Of a stretch of 64,000 nt of DNA, positions 26,399 through 36,197 are shown one piece after another. Below the pieces are notes generated by a model. That model searched no databases and was not told where the DNA came from. It was given only the letters and a program-made list of their open reading frames with translations. A program made the position numbers and the translations under genes. The stretch covers positions 620,001-684,000 of the forward strand of contig JAMPUU010000017.1 in NCBI GenBank assembly GCA_030144965.1, read 5' to 3'. Source of the DNA: Nitrospira sp. BO4 (GTDB lineage Bacteria > Nitrospirota > Nitrospiria > Nitrospirales > Nitrospiraceae). Positions within the stretch are counted from its first letter, which is position 1, and each line of letters opens with the position of its first letter.

Positions 26399-27475
26399 TC
26401 ATGGCGTCATGCCCCTGGCGCGATACACAAACGCCAGAATCTCCGCCACGACGCGATACAGATCACTGGGAATCTCCCTGCCGATATCGACGAGCTTGAA
26501 GATCGTTCTCGCGACGAACTTGTTTTCGACGACCGGCACGCCGTGATGGCGCGCCAGCTCTCGGATGCGTTCCGCGATCAGACCGGCACCTTTGGCGACG
26601 ACCACCGGAGCTCCCATAGTGGCGGTATCGTATTTCAGCGCGACGGCCAAATGGGTTGGGTTGGTGATCACCACGTCCGCCGTCTTGACGGCCGCCATCA
26701 TCCGTTTCTTCGTGAGTTCCCGCTGGACGGTCCGCACACGGCTCTTGACGAGCGGATCACCTTCCGCCGCCTTGTGCTCTTCCTTGATTTCGTCCTTCGA
26801 CATGCGGAGGCTTCGTTCCCATTCGTAACGTTGATAGAAATAGTCGAGCACGGCCAGAACGGCGATCGCTCCAGCAACGGCTAACCCGACTTTTAAGGAC
26901 AGTTGTCCGGTCACTTGCAAGACGGACCCCATATCGAACTCAATCAACCCCGGAATCCGTAGAACGTCGTGGCGGGCGACCCAGAGACCGACGCCCGTGA
27001 CAATGGCAATCTTGAGAAGCCCCTTGATGAGCTCCATCACGGACCGAAACGAAAACAGCCGGGACAGTCCCTTTATCGGGCTGATCCGTGAGACATCCGG
27101 CTGGAGCGCATTCGCGCGCCACAACAAACCTGTTTGCAAGAGCGCTGTGCCGCTTCCCATCACGAGAATCCCCACCACGATCGGAAGACTGAGCGCAAAA
27201 ACCGTGATGCCGGCGTGAATAATGATCGAAGACACCTGTTCGATCGACATCCCTTCGTAGAACTCCTGGGGAAACGAGAGGGTGAGACCTTGGCGGGTCA
27301 TTTCAGTCATTTTCACCATGCCGACCGGCAACATAGCCGCCAAGAGGCCGACGCCTCCCAAAAGGATAGCCGCCGTCGATACGTCGCGACTGATGGCGAT
27401 CTGTCCTTTGCGGCGCGCCTCCTCTTTACGTTTCGGGGTCGCCGGTTCTGTTTTATTGCTCCGGTCTTCAGCCAT
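26399..27475 (-). CDS. flhB: Export switch protein FlhB
   Basis: Predicted 358 residues: N-terminus DRSNKTEPATPKRKEEARRK with KGQIAISRDV, four membrane segments, then a cytosolic domain with the self-cleavage motif in VVITNPTHLAVALKYD (NPTH). Cleavage there switches export from rod/hook to filament substrates, with FliK from 34480-36162 as the sensing partner. It overlaps the fliR end by 8 bases. Confidence 0.97.
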   Translation of the reverse strand: MAEDRSNKTEPATPKRKEEARRKGQIAISRDVSTAAILLGGVGLLAAMLPVGMVKMTEMTRQGLTLSFPQEFYEGMSIEQVSSIIIHAGITVFALSLPIVVGILVMGSGTALLQTGLLWRANALQPDVSRISPIKGLSRLFSFRSVMELIKGLLKIAIVTGVGLWVARHDVLRIPGLIEFDMGSVLQVTGQLSLKVGLAVAGAIAVLAVLDYFYQRYEWERSLRMSKDEIKEEHKAAEGDPLVKSRVRTVQRELTKKRMMAAVKTADVVITNPTHLAVALKYDTATMGAPVVVAKGAGLIAERIRELARHHGVPVVENKFVARTIFKLVDIGREIPSDLYRVVAEILAFVYRARGMTP

Positions 27476-28256
27476 GACCCAACACTTTCATCAGCCCGTC
27501 GATTGTCAGCTGCAGCCGCTCGATCTCACGCACCAGGAGTTCCACCGTAAACGGCAAGGACAAACCCAGCACGGCCAAGCCTGCGGCGATGGTGAGTGGG
27601 AAACTCAGCACAAACACGTTGATCTGAACGACCGCTCGTCCAAGGATCGCCAGGAGAATATTGATCAGGAGAATGATGACGAGCACGGGCGCCGCCAATT
27701 TCAATCCGACGACGAACATGGATTGAGAGAGGCGCAGGACATCGTCCCCCGTTCCTGCCGGAAGTGACGCTCCAAACGCCGGAATGGCGTCAAAGCTGGA
27801 AAGAATCGTCGCGACCAGGAGCATATGTCCGTTCAGCGAGAGAAAGACGAGTGATGCCAACAGTGTGAAGTATTGGCCGATGATGGAGGTCTGATGCGCG
27901 GTGGCGGGATCGAACAGTTGCACCACCCCGAATCCCATCTGGACGCCGATCAACTCTCCGGCCACTTCAAGAGCGCTGAAAAACAATCGGACGGCCAGTC
28001 CTATCGTGAGGCCGATGACCATTTCGCTCACGAGTCCGGCCGCCAGGCCCAGTGGATCGTAGGGCAGGATCGGGAGCCGCACCATTGGAGCCAACAGCAC
28101 CCCCAACGCCAGAACGAGGATCACTTTGACTTTCATTGGAACCGCTCGGCCGCTCAAGACGGGTAACGCCGCCACAAGCCCCCCAATGCGAGAAATCAGG
28201 ACCAAGAAGGCTTGGAACTCAGGAAGAAGAATCTGGAAGGTCTGCGTCAGCGCCAT
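27468..28256 (-). CDS. fliR: Flagellar export gate protein FliR
   Basis: Predicted 262 residues, almost all membrane helices. LVLISRIGGLVAALPVLSGR, VPMKVKVILVLALGVLLAPM and FFSALEVAGELIGVQMGFGV are family segments. FliR forms the export gate with FliP and FliQ. It starts 9 bases after fliQ and overlaps flhB. Confidence 0.95.
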   Translation of the reverse strand: MALTQTFQILLPEFQAFLVLISRIGGLVAALPVLSGRAVPMKVKVILVLALGVLLAPMVRLPILPYDPLGLAAGLVSEMVIGLTIGLAVRLFFSALEVAGELIGVQMGFGVVQLFDPATAHQTSIIGQYFTLLASLVFLSLNGHMLLVATILSSFDAIPAFGASLPAGTGDDVLRLSQSMFVVGLKLAAPVLVIILLINILLAILGRAVVQINVFVLSFPLTIAAGLAVLGLSLPFTVELLVREIERLQLTIDGLMKVLGHG

Positions 28257-28265
28257 CGTTACGTA

Positions 28266-28535
28266 CTACTGCACGTAGTTGGGAATATTGATCAGCAGAT
28301 TCGCCGTGAATGTGGTCATGACGTTCAACATCCACGGCAGAAACAGCAACAGCGCACCAAAGAGAGCCAGTATTTTCGGGACGAATGTGAGCGTGGCTTC
28401 ATTCAGCTGGGTCATCGCCTGGAGAATGCTGATCGTCAAGCCGACGAACAGACTGAGCCCCAAAATCGGCGAGGACACCAGCAGTGTCGTCTCTAGCGCT
28501 TGTCTGCCCAGTTCGGTCACCAATTCAGGCGTCAT
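28266..28535 (-). CDS. fliQ: Flagellar export gate protein FliQ
   Basis: Predicted 89 residues with two membrane helices, beginning MTPELVTELGRQALETTLLV and including GLTISILQAMTQLNEATLTF VPK. The ATG at 28535 has GAGGAG ahead of it; longer in-frame extensions lack one. It is separated from fliP by a 97-base spacer with repeat-like sequence. Confidence 0.94.
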   Translation of the reverse strand: MTPELVTELGRQALETTLLVSSPILGLSLFVGLTISILQAMTQLNEATLTFVPKILALFGALLLFLPWMLNVMTTFTANLLINIPNYVQ

Positions 28536-28632
28536 GTCATTTCTCCTCGTTGCGCGCATCTCGTCTTGCGTGACGCGTCACCGGTTGAGTCTTGCGCGAT
28601 ACGCTTCACGGATACGAACGACACGCGACCGG
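28536..28632. repeat. fliP-fliQ spacer with dispersed-repeat-like sequence
   Basis: This 97-base spacer carries CGTGACGCGTCACCGG and GATACGCTTCACGGATAC (28598-28615), the latter matching the arms of the inverted repeat in the flgF-flgG spacer. Two such insertions in an otherwise packed locus suggest a mobile intergenic repeat family. Confidence 0.4.
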
Positions 28633-29400
28633 TCACTGAAAACTACGCACCATCGAACCGACCACCAGATACCAGCCGTCGGCCAGCACGAATAAGATCA
28701 GCTTGAACGGGAGGGAAATCACGACAGGAGGCAGGAGCATCATACCCATCGACATCAGGATACTGGCGACCACCATGTCGACGATCAGAAACGGGATGTA
28801 GATCAAGAACCCGATTTGGAATGCAATTCGCAGCTCGCTCAGGATGAAGGCCGGGATAATGGCATGGGTGGGAACATCATCAAGCCGCTCGGGCTTTGGG
28901 ATGTGACTCAGCGTGATGAACAGTTCAAGGTCCTTGTCCCTCACCTGGTGCAGCATGAATGTTCGCACCGGCTCGATACCCCTTTTCCACGCATCCTCAT
29001 AAGAAATCTGCTCGGCGATCAACGGTTGCATGGCATTGCTGTAGACGGCCTGACCCACGGGAGCCATGATAAACATCGTCAAGAACAGCGCCAAAGCCAG
29101 CAACACTTGGTTCGGCGGAACCGTGGGCGTTCCGAGCGCTTGCCGAAGAAACGACAACACGATGACGATTCTCGTAAAGGACGTGACCATGATGAAGAGG
29201 GCCGGCGCCAGGGACAGGACCGTCAGAAGAATCAAGATCTGGATGACCACCGCAGTTTGTTGGGGGCCGTTTGCTCCGAAATCAATGCTGACCGAAGGAC
29301 CGCTCGCTGCCGAACCTGACGACGGCATCAAGAGGATCGCCATTGCCCCGACCACGATCGCCCACATGATGATCCGGCCGGCGTCGTGACGGTTAGCCAT
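28633..29400 (-). CDS. fliP: Flagellar export gate protein FliP
   Basis: Predicted 255 residues with an N-terminal cleavable signal and four membrane helices. Family motifs are [20 protein letters not shown] and [20 protein letters not shown], then [13 protein letters not shown] at 29400 is chosen with AAAGGA before it; it overlaps the end of fliO by 8 bases. FliP is the main component of the export pore. Confidence 0.96.
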   Translation of the reverse strand: MANRHDAGRIIMWAIVVGAMAILLMPSSGSAASGPSVSIDFGANGPQQTAVVIQILILLTVLSLAPALFIMVTSFTRIVIVLSFLRQALGTPTVPPNQVLLALALFLTMFIMAPVGQAVYSNAMQPLIAEQISYEDAWKRGIEPVRTFMLHQVRDKDLELFITLSHIPKPERLDDVPTHAIIPAFILSELRIAFQIGFLIYIPFLIVDMVVASILMSMGMMLLPPVVISLPFKLILFVLADGWYLVVGSMVRSFQ

Positions 29401-29794
29401 GGATTCCTTTGTCATGATTAAAAGAGCTCAACGGCAGACGTCGAAGCCATGAGGCCAAGACCGACTGCGGTGCCGGGCTTTCGGTGGAAGGATTCTGGAT
29501 GGGTGAAGCGAGCAACTCACGCAATTGAGCGGAATCGCTGACGCGTCCCAACGGGACCAGATCGGTTGCCGTCGTCCCGATGATCAGATATTCACCCGCG
29601 ACCGACACCAGGCTGACCGTCTTACGCGGAGCGATATAGCCGCTGGCGAGTACCTGGACAAGCGGGCGGCCGCCGGTGATTCCCAGTCGATGCCCCATCA
29701 ATCGCCGGACCGCTAATGCCGCGACCCCCATGAGAACCAATACGACAGCCAGAGCCGAGACGGTGCGGAACAAGCTTTCCCATAGATCAATCAA
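29393..29794 (-). CDS. fliO: Flagellar protein FliO, TTG start
   Basis: Predicted 133 residues. A membrane helix ([20 protein letters not shown]) is followed by the FliO core [20 protein letters not shown] with [15 protein letters not shown] at 29794 is proposed as start because AGAGGGAG lies 5 bases upstream and the membrane segment falls at the right place; an in-frame ATG 60 bases earlier would overlap fliN and add a cysteine-rich unlikely tail. FliO helps assemble FliP. Confidence 0.85.
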   Translation of the reverse strand: MIDLWESLFRTVSALAVVLVLMGVAALAVRRLMGHRLGITGGRPLVQVLASGYIAPRKTVSLVSVAGEYLIIGTTATDLVPLGRVSDSAQLRELLASPIQNPSTESPAPQSVLASWLRRLPLSSFNHDKGIHG

Positions 29795-29813
29795 GATCGC
29801 TCCCTCTGACCGT

Positions 29814-30182
29814 TCAACGCAGCTGCTGCACGCGTTCCGCCGCGCTGACCACATCCGTCAATCGAATGCCGAACTTTTCATTCACGACCACCACTTCGCC
29901 GCGAGCAACCAGTTTGTTGTTCACCATCACTTCCATCGGTTCGCCCGCCAGCTTGTCCAGTTCGATCACCGACCCTTGCGCCAACTGCAACAGATCGCGA
30001 ATCGCCATCTTGGTCGATCCGACGTAAACCGAGACGCTCATCGGAATGTCCAGGATGAAATCGATGTTCTTCGGAGTGCCTCCGGTTTCCGTGTTTTGGA
30101 CGGATGGAAACGAAGCGGGTTGCGGAGTAGGACTTCCGGTCGTATGAGGGTCGGTGCGTGTCGCGGATTCTGATTCAGCCAT
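29814..30182 (-). CDS. fliN: Flagellar switch protein FliN
   Basis: Predicted 122 residues. After a flexible N-terminus comes the SpoA domain: IDFILDIPMSVSVYVGSTKM, RDLLQLAQGSVIELDKLAGE and NNKLVARGEVVVVNEKFGIR. FliN forms the base of the C ring and docks the FliH-FliI complex, which is relevant to the fused FliH in this window. It follows fliM by 25 bases. Confidence 0.96.
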   Translation of the reverse strand: MAESESATRTDPHTTGSPTPQPASFPSVQNTETGGTPKNIDFILDIPMSVSVYVGSTKMAIRDLLQLAQGSVIELDKLAGEPMEVMVNNKLVARGEVVVVNEKFGIRLTDVVSAAERVQQLR

Positions 30183-30207
30183 AGTTACTCTCTCGGTGCT
30201 GTTCCGA

Positions 30208-31182
30208 CTAGCTCAATACTTTGGTTACGCGGCAAGCGTGATTGCCTTTGAAGATCCCTGGACTGCCCTGAAATTTGTGATGGCCCTCTATATAACAGTC
30301 GAGGAGGTCACCCGGACGCTGGTCAAGCAAGATGACGTCTCCCGGGGCAAAATTCATGACATCTTTCACCGTCACCGTCGCCGTTCCCAGCCGCACCGCA
30401 ATAGGGAGGGGACAGTCCTGCAGCCGGTCACGAAATCGCTGATTCCACTCTCCGTTCTGATCGACATGATCGGAGACGAGGCCGGAATAGAGTTTCTCTT
30501 TGATCGGTTCAAGCATGCTATAGGGATACACGATGTACAGCTCGCGGGCGGTTTCTCCCAGAATGACTTGGAGAGTCACGACCACCACGATTTCCGAGGC
30601 AGTGACCACCATCGCGAACTGAGGGTTACTTTCAGAGCGGAGGTACTCCACCTTGACCGGCACGACTGCCTGCCAAGCTTTTTCGAGGTCGACGAGCGCT
30701 TGCAGCAACAATCGTTTAATGATACGCAGCTGGACGGACGTGAAGTCCCGTCCCTCAGGCTTCACATGAGTCTGTCCCTTTCCGCCGAAGAAATAATCCA
30801 CGACCAGATACACCAGAAACGCATCCATCACGAAGAGGGCGTTCCCCCGTAACGGATGCATATGAAACACGTTCAGCGACGACGGCATCGGAACTTTCTT
30901 CAAGAACTCGCCGAACTTGACGACTTGCGTTCCGACCACGGCGAAATCGACGGCCTCCCGAAACATGCTGGTCCAGATAATCGATTGGCGGCGGATAAAC
31001 CGGTCGTTGACCATCTCCATGGTCGGCATCCGCCCGCGGATGATCCGCTCCTGATTGAACAGATCGTATCGCGTCACACCTTTTGCATCTTGTGTATTGT
31101 CCTTCGGAGCGGTTTCTACCTCTCCTGAAACGACTCCCTTGAGGAGCGCATCGATTTCATCCTGTGACAGGATCTTTTCCAT
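30208..31182 (-). CDS. fliM: Flagellar switch protein FliM
   Basis: Predicted 324 residues. The N-terminal peptide KILSQDEIDALLKGVVSG is the CheY-P binding motif (LSQDEIDALL). The CheC-like middle domain and the C-terminal SpoA domain (LGTATVTVKDVMNFAPGDVI) follow. It sets rotation direction when CheY-P binds. The intact N-terminal motif shows that chemotaxis control is expected although no che genes lie in the window. Confidence 0.97.
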   Translation of the reverse strand: MEKILSQDEIDALLKGVVSGEVETAPKDNTQDAKGVTRYDLFNQERIIRGRMPTMEMVNDRFIRRQSIIWTSMFREAVDFAVVGTQVVKFGEFLKKVPMPSSLNVFHMHPLRGNALFVMDAFLVYLVVDYFFGGKGQTHVKPEGRDFTSVQLRIIKRLLLQALVDLEKAWQAVVPVKVEYLRSESNPQFAMVVTASEIVVVVTLQVILGETARELYIVYPYSMLEPIKEKLYSGLVSDHVDQNGEWNQRFRDRLQDCPLPIAVRLGTATVTVKDVMNFAPGDVILLDQRPGDLLDCYIEGHHKFQGSPGIFKGNHACRVTKVLS

Positions 31183-31191
31183 AACACCAGT

Positions 31192-31743
31192 CTATTGAAC
31201 GACGAATTCAGTGAAATAGGCGGAGCGGACGCCGGGCTTTCTCAGGACGGCGCTTATGCGTTGGGTAATTTCATCACGCAGTTGCAATTTTCCTTGAGTC
31301 GTTCTCACCGCATTGACATCCTTGCTGCTCAGCAGGACGAGCACCGCATCTCGAATCTGGGGAACCCGCGCCGACAGCTCGGTGGAGACGGCTTCGCTCT
31401 CCACCTCGAGCTTGATGGTGATCTTCAAGTAACGAACGTCCGGTGTATCCGCGAGGTTGACGATGAAGGGTTCTAAGTCGAACATGGCTCCCGGCACGGC
31501 AGCCTGGCCTTGCTTTCCGTTGACTTCGCTCGCAGGTTCGGGCTTGGCCTCCGCTTCAGCCTTATGCTCTTCCGCACTTTCCGAACCCTTATTGGATCCT
31601 CCCAGGAATTTGATGACCACAAATGCCCCACCCACGCCGAACAGTAAGGCAACGACCGACACAATAATCAGTAGTTTGACCGGGAACGCCGAAGCGGGGG
31701 CCGCTACCGGAGCTTTTTCGTCTGCCGCTGCTGCATCTGCCAT
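31192..31743 (-). CDS. fliL: Basal body-associated protein FliL
   Basis: Predicted 183 residues: short cytosolic N-terminus, one membrane helix (LLIIVSVVALLFGVGGAFVV), an acidic linker, then the periplasmic FliL domain with MFDLEPFIVNLADTPDVRYL and LRDEITQRISAVL. ATG at 31743 is chosen with GAGGAGGAG before it; the frame extends further upstream but across the promoter. FliL supports the stator. It opens the fliL-to-fliA operon. Confidence 0.93.
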   Translation of the reverse strand: MADAAAADEKAPVAAPASAFPVKLLIIVSVVALLFGVGGAFVVIKFLGGSNKGSESAEEHKAEAEAKPEPASEVNGKQGQAAVPGAMFDLEPFIVNLADTPDVRYLKITIKLEVESEAVSTELSARVPQIRDAVLVLLSSKDVNAVRTTQGKLQLRDEITQRISAVLRKPGVRSAYFTEFVVQ

Positions 31744-31782
31744 GGCTCCTCCTCGAGTGACTCGTTGGCCAGGTGCGGAGAC

Positions 31783-31798
31783 TGCAATGCATATGCCA
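31783..31798 (-). promoter_or_regulatory. Sigma-54 promoter of the fliL-to-fliA operon
   Basis: On the minus strand, TGGCATATGCATTGCA, with GG and GC spaced by 10 bases and 40 bases to the fliL ATG. It is a full consensus match and implies that FliA itself is made under sigma-54 control. Confidence 0.75.
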
Positions 31799-31972
31799 CT
31801 ACCGGTTGATCCCAACGGCCATCGGCCATCGCGAATCAACACACTTTTCGCATGATTCAATGGGACGCTCGCTGCGGGGTGGCCGGAGGATGGGCTCGCT
31901 GTCAGCCAACCGCTTGACAGCGTCAATAAGCTGACGGGAGTAACGACGGATACCGGACGCGGGGAATAGAGA

Positions 31973-32014
31973 GGGGTTGGGCCGAGAGTATGACTTCACT
32001 CCCCGCCCAACCCC
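31973..32014 (-). terminator. Inverted repeat after flgE, possible terminator
   Basis: GGGGTTGGGC (31973-31982) and GCCCAACCCC (32005-32014) are perfect 10-base inverted copies with a 22-base loop, starting 13 bases after the flgE stop. The stem is strong, but no T-run follows in the transcript direction, so it could instead protect the mRNA end. Confidence 0.5.
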
Positions 32015-32026
32015 AAGTCAACGGGC

Positions 32027-33763
32027 CTACCGTTTCAGGTTGACCAGTTCCTGAAGAATTTCATCGGATGTGGTGATTACCCGAGAGTTCGCCTGGAAAC
32101 CGCGCTGCGCGGCGATCATATCGATAAAGCTTTCGCCGAGATCGACATTCGACAACTCCAGTGAGTTGGACAGAACCCGCCCAAGGCCTGCGCTGTCCGG
32201 CGTGCCCGTGACCGGCTGGCCGGAGTTACCGGATTGTGCAAAAGTGTTCTTCCCGGTCCGCGTGAGTCCAATGGGGTCCGGGAAACGCGCCAGCACGACC
32301 TGCGCGAGTGCCCGCAGTTGCCCGTTGGAGAAACGTCCGTTGATGATCCCGTTCGCATCCACCGAAAAGGCTTGGAGCGAGCCGGCGGCAAAACCATCCT
32401 GTGTCTGCTGCACGAGAGCCGACGTCGACCCGAATTGCGTGGTCCCGTCGAGTCCGCTCCCGCCGTCGGTCGTCACGCTGGAGCCGAAATTCAGCGCAAT
32501 CAACTGGTCCGGCGTGGCCCCGACAAAGTCGATCTGCAGCTCTCCCGGCACCGTGCCCGACGTACCGGTCGCCGTGCCGGTGTCGTATCGAATCACCGTA
32601 CTCTCTCGATCCAGCGTACCGTCCGTCCCGAACGTCAAGGTACCGGATCCGACCCGGACAATACCCAGACTGGCGTCGATGTTGCTGGAATCATAATTCG
32701 CCGTCACGACGTCGGACATGCCCGCCACGGTATTATAGTTCCAACTGTTGGCGCCGATCTTCGTGAAGTAGGTCGTCAGCAGATGGCTGTTGCCGAGTGA
32801 ATCGAACACCGTCATCGACGTCGAAAAATTCGACGTGGCAGGCGGATCGGATAGTTGGAAGTCCGTGCCGGTCGTCGAGGTGGGCGCCACCATATTGAGG
32901 TTGGCCGCCAGCGTATCGCCTCCGTTTGCCGTCACCACAACTGTCCCGGTACCGGTGGTGGAATTGTTCGTCGTGCCGGTCATGCCCGAGGCGAAAGTGT
33001 AAATATTCGCCGCGTTGACCGACGCAGTGAACCCCGCATAGGCGGCGGCCTTGAAGGGATCGTTCGGAACCAGCGCGCGCACGGCGTTTTGAACCGCAGT
33101 GGCCAGCGCCGAGCCTGTCAACCCGTTCGCCACAGTGACCGTCTGAGCCCCGTCACCGTTCAAATCGATCACGAAAGAATTGTTGCCCCCCGCGGTCGTG
33201 GTCGTCGACGCCGCCGAAGCCACGATATTCCCCAAAACACCGTTCGGTGTGGTTGCTGAGTTCAAGTTGGCTGCGACCAACGCCGTGGTCGTGGCTCGCG
33301 GCGAAGCGGTAGTCGACGGCAGCGCGATATCGCCGATCGTCCCGGTAATGGTGCCGGTCGTGTCGGCGAGGAATCCCTGCAGCTTGAATCCCGTAGGGTC
33401 TACGACGTTGTTGTTCTTATCGAGACGGAACAGGCCGGCTCGGGAATAGAAGGTCCCGCCCTGCGCGTCCTCAACGATGAAAAATCCGTTGCCATCGATC
33501 GCAAGATCCAATACGTTCGATGACGTCGCCAGCGACCCTTGGGAGAAGTTCCCCTGGACGGATGTGAGTGCCACGCCGATGCCGGTTTGAATCGCGCCGG
33601 CGCCGCCTGAAATCGATGAACTGATCAAATCGGCGAACGACGCTTTGCTCCCCTTGAAGCCGACCGTACTGAGGTTCGCGATGTTGTTGCCGATGACGGA
33701 GAGTGCTGTGCCGTTCGCATTGAGCCCGCTGACTCCGGCAAACAATGACGACAGAATTCCCAT
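32027..33763 (-). CDS. flgE: Flagellar hook protein FlgE
   Basis: Predicted 578 residues. N-terminus MGILSSLFAGVSGLNANGTA then NNIANLSTVGFKGSKASFAD; C-terminus NVDLGESFIDMIAAQRGFQA NSR. Both are the conserved hook motifs. The middle is long and rich in T, G, S and A, as in hook proteins with surface domains. It is the last gene of the fliK-flgD-flgE unit. Confidence 0.96.
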   Translation of the reverse strand: MGILSSLFAGVSGLNANGTALSVIGNNIANLSTVGFKGSKASFADLISSSISGGAGAIQTGIGVALTSVQGNFSQGSLATSSNVLDLAIDGNGFFIVEDAQGGTFYSRAGLFRLDKNNNVVDPTGFKLQGFLADTTGTITGTIGDIALPSTTASPRATTTALVAANLNSATTPNGVLGNIVASAASTTTTAGGNNSFVIDLNGDGAQTVTVANGLTGSALATAVQNAVRALVPNDPFKAAAYAGFTASVNAANIYTFASGMTGTTNNSTTGTGTVVVTANGGDTLAANLNMVAPTSTTGTDFQLSDPPATSNFSTSMTVFDSLGNSHLLTTYFTKIGANSWNYNTVAGMSDVVTANYDSSNIDASLGIVRVGSGTLTFGTDGTLDRESTVIRYDTGTATGTSGTVPGELQIDFVGATPDQLIALNFGSSVTTDGGSGLDGTTQFGSTSALVQQTQDGFAAGSLQAFSVDANGIINGRFSNGQLRALAQVVLARFPDPIGLTRTGKNTFAQSGNSGQPVTGTPDSAGLGRVLSNSLELSNVDLGESFIDMIAAQRGFQANSRVITTSDEILQELVNLKR

Positions 33764-33805
33764 GGGTGCATGCCTCCTTCTTCAGCCTGTTCGGACAGTT
33801 TCCTG

Positions 33806-34459
33806 TTACTGCACTTCCACAATCTCCGACGGATCCACAGCTATCGGGCCGATAGCCAACTTGGGTTGCCCATCTTCCATACGCACGCCTGTCACGGTGA
33901 GTTGCGCACGCCCTTTAGAGACCACTGCTGCGCCCTGACTATCAACGGCAGAGATGGCATATTCATAGATGCCGGCCGGCAGGGCGACGCCATTGCTGTC
34001 CTTTCCATCCCACTGTTCCTGGTTGAGCCCGGCCCCGCGGCCGGTGTACTCCAACGATCGCACAGCCTGCCGATTCTGATCGAGAATCGTAATGTTCACG
34101 CGAGCCGCGCTCTTTTCGAGCGCGTATGTCAACGATGCCGAACCGTTCTCCAATTGAGTCAGAGGGCGATCGACGCTGACGTGGCGGCCGACCATGGGCA
34201 GCAGCGTGAACTGCAGCGAAGCGGTCTGCGCGTCGAGACTCTTCTGCATCAGCTGTGCTTGCTTCGCGGTCTGCTCCAACTGGCTGAATTGCGCGAGCTG
34301 TGAGACGAATTCGGTATTGTTGGTTGGGTTCAGAGGATCCTGGCTTTTCAATTGCGTGATCAGGAGTTTGAGAAAATCGTCCTGCCCCAGCTGTCGAGGT
34401 CCGGTTTTATCAGACGTCGATGGGGTTCCAGTCGAAGTGATTTGTGATACATCAACCAT
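33806..34459 (-). CDS. flgD: Hook-capping protein FlgD
   Basis: Predicted 217 residues. LGQDDFLKLLITQLKSQDPL NPTNNTEFVSQLAQFSQLEQ is the defining FlgD N-terminal motif, followed by a FLIG-like Ig/tudor region with YTGRGAGLNQEQWDGKDSNG. FlgD caps the growing hook and leaves at completion. It is 20 bases after fliK and 42 before flgE. Confidence 0.95.
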   Translation of the reverse strand: MVDVSQITSTGTPSTSDKTGPRQLGQDDFLKLLITQLKSQDPLNPTNNTEFVSQLAQFSQLEQTAKQAQLMQKSLDAQTASLQFTLLPMVGRHVSVDRPLTQLENGSASLTYALEKSAARVNITILDQNRQAVRSLEYTGRGAGLNQEQWDGKDSNGVALPAGIYEYAISAVDSQGAAVVSKGRAQLTVTGVRMEDGQPKLAIGPIAVDPSEIVEVQ

Positions 34460-34479
34460 TGCCGTATCCCCTTTCCAAT

Positions 34480-36162
34480 CTACGCGACCAAATTCAAGAG
34501 ACCGTGCAGTGACCCGCGCGGTTCGTCCCGCCTATCGTGGCCATGCTCATGCTCCATTCCATGTGAACCTTGATTCCATGCATAACCTTGTTCCTGAAAC
34601 GAACCTTGTTGAAACGAACGGCCAGTGCCCTGGCGGTCGATGTCGACGCGGAACTGTCCCATTTCCAGTCCGTTCGTCTGCAAGACGGCTTGAAGACGAT
34701 CCTGCCCGTTCATGAGGTATTGACCAACCTCCGGTCTGTCGGCTGACATATGGGTATGAACCACATCATTCATCATTGCGACACGAACATTCACATGACC
34801 CAGATCAGGTTGAGCCAAGTCGAGCACCACCGATCGGGTCATCAAGCGCGCAGAGTGTTCCATCGTATCGTGGGCCGGCAGGGCCGGCGGTGGTGGGCTC
34901 ACGAAGGAAGCAGTGGAAGGCGGCGGCGTTGGACCGGAGCCGGAATGGGCCTGGACTCCGGCCGCCATCGGCCCGGCAGACTGTCCGTTCGCAAGCTGAA
35001 GCTCGACCACAGCTGCCTGCGGGAGTTTGGCGACCACGTGATCAGGTTGTGGACCATTGTGATCCGCCCACAACTCGTTGGACTGCTCTCCTGCCTCGGC
35101 ACCCGGCTGCTGGCCATGTGGGAAAGCCCACCGCGCCCTCGCTCCGATGTCCTCAGGATTCCCGAGAGCTCGCCCATAGCAGTTGACCTGCGTGGAAACG
35201 GAATGGTCTTGCGGGACCGCTTCGGGCTGAACCGAATCCGGCTTGGGGGTTTCAGGTTTTCCGTTTGACGACACGGCGCCGAGGTAGGCGTGAAACGCCC
35301 GCCGAACAACCGAGTCTTGATGTGGAAGGGTCGAGGTAGGCTGCGGCTCCACAGACACCGGCTGAGTTTTCCCGCTATCCGTCGCGCCTGCGCCGCTGTC
35401 ATCCGCAACGACATACGGAGTCTGCCTTACGGCTTGATCGGCTTGTGAAGCATTTTTCACTTGAGTCGACGAAGCATCCAACTCCTGCCTTGCCAGATCG
35501 TGAGGAGGAGTGCTGACCGTATTGGGAGAAGGATGATCTTCAGAGGGGTGGGACTCCGTCACCGGAGCATTCACTGTCGCCACCGATATCAGCGGAGACT
35601 TTGGGAGATCACCGGAAGCCTCAGTGTCCTTCTGAGATGAGTGAATCTCTTCTCCGACCTCAACCTTGTCTTCTAGGTGACTCTCTCCCTCCGTGTGAGC
35701 CTCGGTCTCATCGATCGCTTCGGGTGCCGGCTGAAAAGGAATGACGGCCACGACAGGCGCAGATTCTTGTCCTTGACTGTCGGAGCCTGCGCTGCTCTCC
35801 TGTCCGGAAGATTCCACGTCTGTCTTTGAAACTTCAGTGTTGCTCTCATTGTCACTCGATCGGCTGTCGTCCGTTGCCTGAGCGGGTGATGTATCCGCCC
35901 GCTCCGTACGAGTCGAGGAACCACTCAGACCTCTCGTCTCCTTCGACGGGGAACCAGCATCGGACTTCGTCGCCGGTCGACTGTCATCCGCTTCGCGAGC
36001 GTCTCCCCTCTCCCCTTCTCCACGCGCTCTCTGAAGAACCGTGGAAAAACTCTTTCGAACGCTGCTGGAGTTTTGAGACGTCGTTGCCCGGACCGGCTTG
36101 GGACTCCCATCCACAGGGGGACCGGATGGAGCGGAGGGCATATTAGGAGCGATGAAATCCAT
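34480..36162 (-). CDS. fliK: Hook-length control protein FliK
   Basis: Predicted 560 residues. Long low-complexity N-terminal and central part (serine, proline, glutamate, glutamine rich), as expected of a molecular ruler, then a FliK C-terminal domain with LDLAQPDLGHVNVRVAMMND and MNGQDRLQAVLQTNGLEMGQ FRV. It measures the hook and signals FlhB to switch specificity. ATG at 36162 is chosen on composition, though its ribosome site is weak. First gene before flgD-flgE. Confidence 0.88.
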   Translation of the reverse strand: MDFIAPNMPSAPSGPPVDGSPKPVRATTSQNSSSVRKSFSTVLQRARGEGERGDAREADDSRPATKSDAGSPSKETRGLSGSSTRTERADTSPAQATDDSRSSDNESNTEVSKTDVESSGQESSAGSDSQGQESAPVVAVIPFQPAPEAIDETEAHTEGESHLEDKVEVGEEIHSSQKDTEASGDLPKSPLISVATVNAPVTESHPSEDHPSPNTVSTPPHDLARQELDASSTQVKNASQADQAVRQTPYVVADDSGAGATDSGKTQPVSVEPQPTSTLPHQDSVVRRAFHAYLGAVSSNGKPETPKPDSVQPEAVPQDHSVSTQVNCYGRALGNPEDIGARARWAFPHGQQPGAEAGEQSNELWADHNGPQPDHVVAKLPQAAVVELQLANGQSAGPMAAGVQAHSGSGPTPPPSTASFVSPPPPALPAHDTMEHSARLMTRSVVLDLAQPDLGHVNVRVAMMNDVVHTHMSADRPEVGQYLMNGQDRLQAVLQTNGLEMGQFRVDIDRQGTGRSFQQGSFQEQGYAWNQGSHGMEHEHGHDRRDEPRGSLHGLLNLVA

Positions 36163-36197
36163 AATAGGTCGGTCTCGTATGATCCGTGCCGAAAGAA

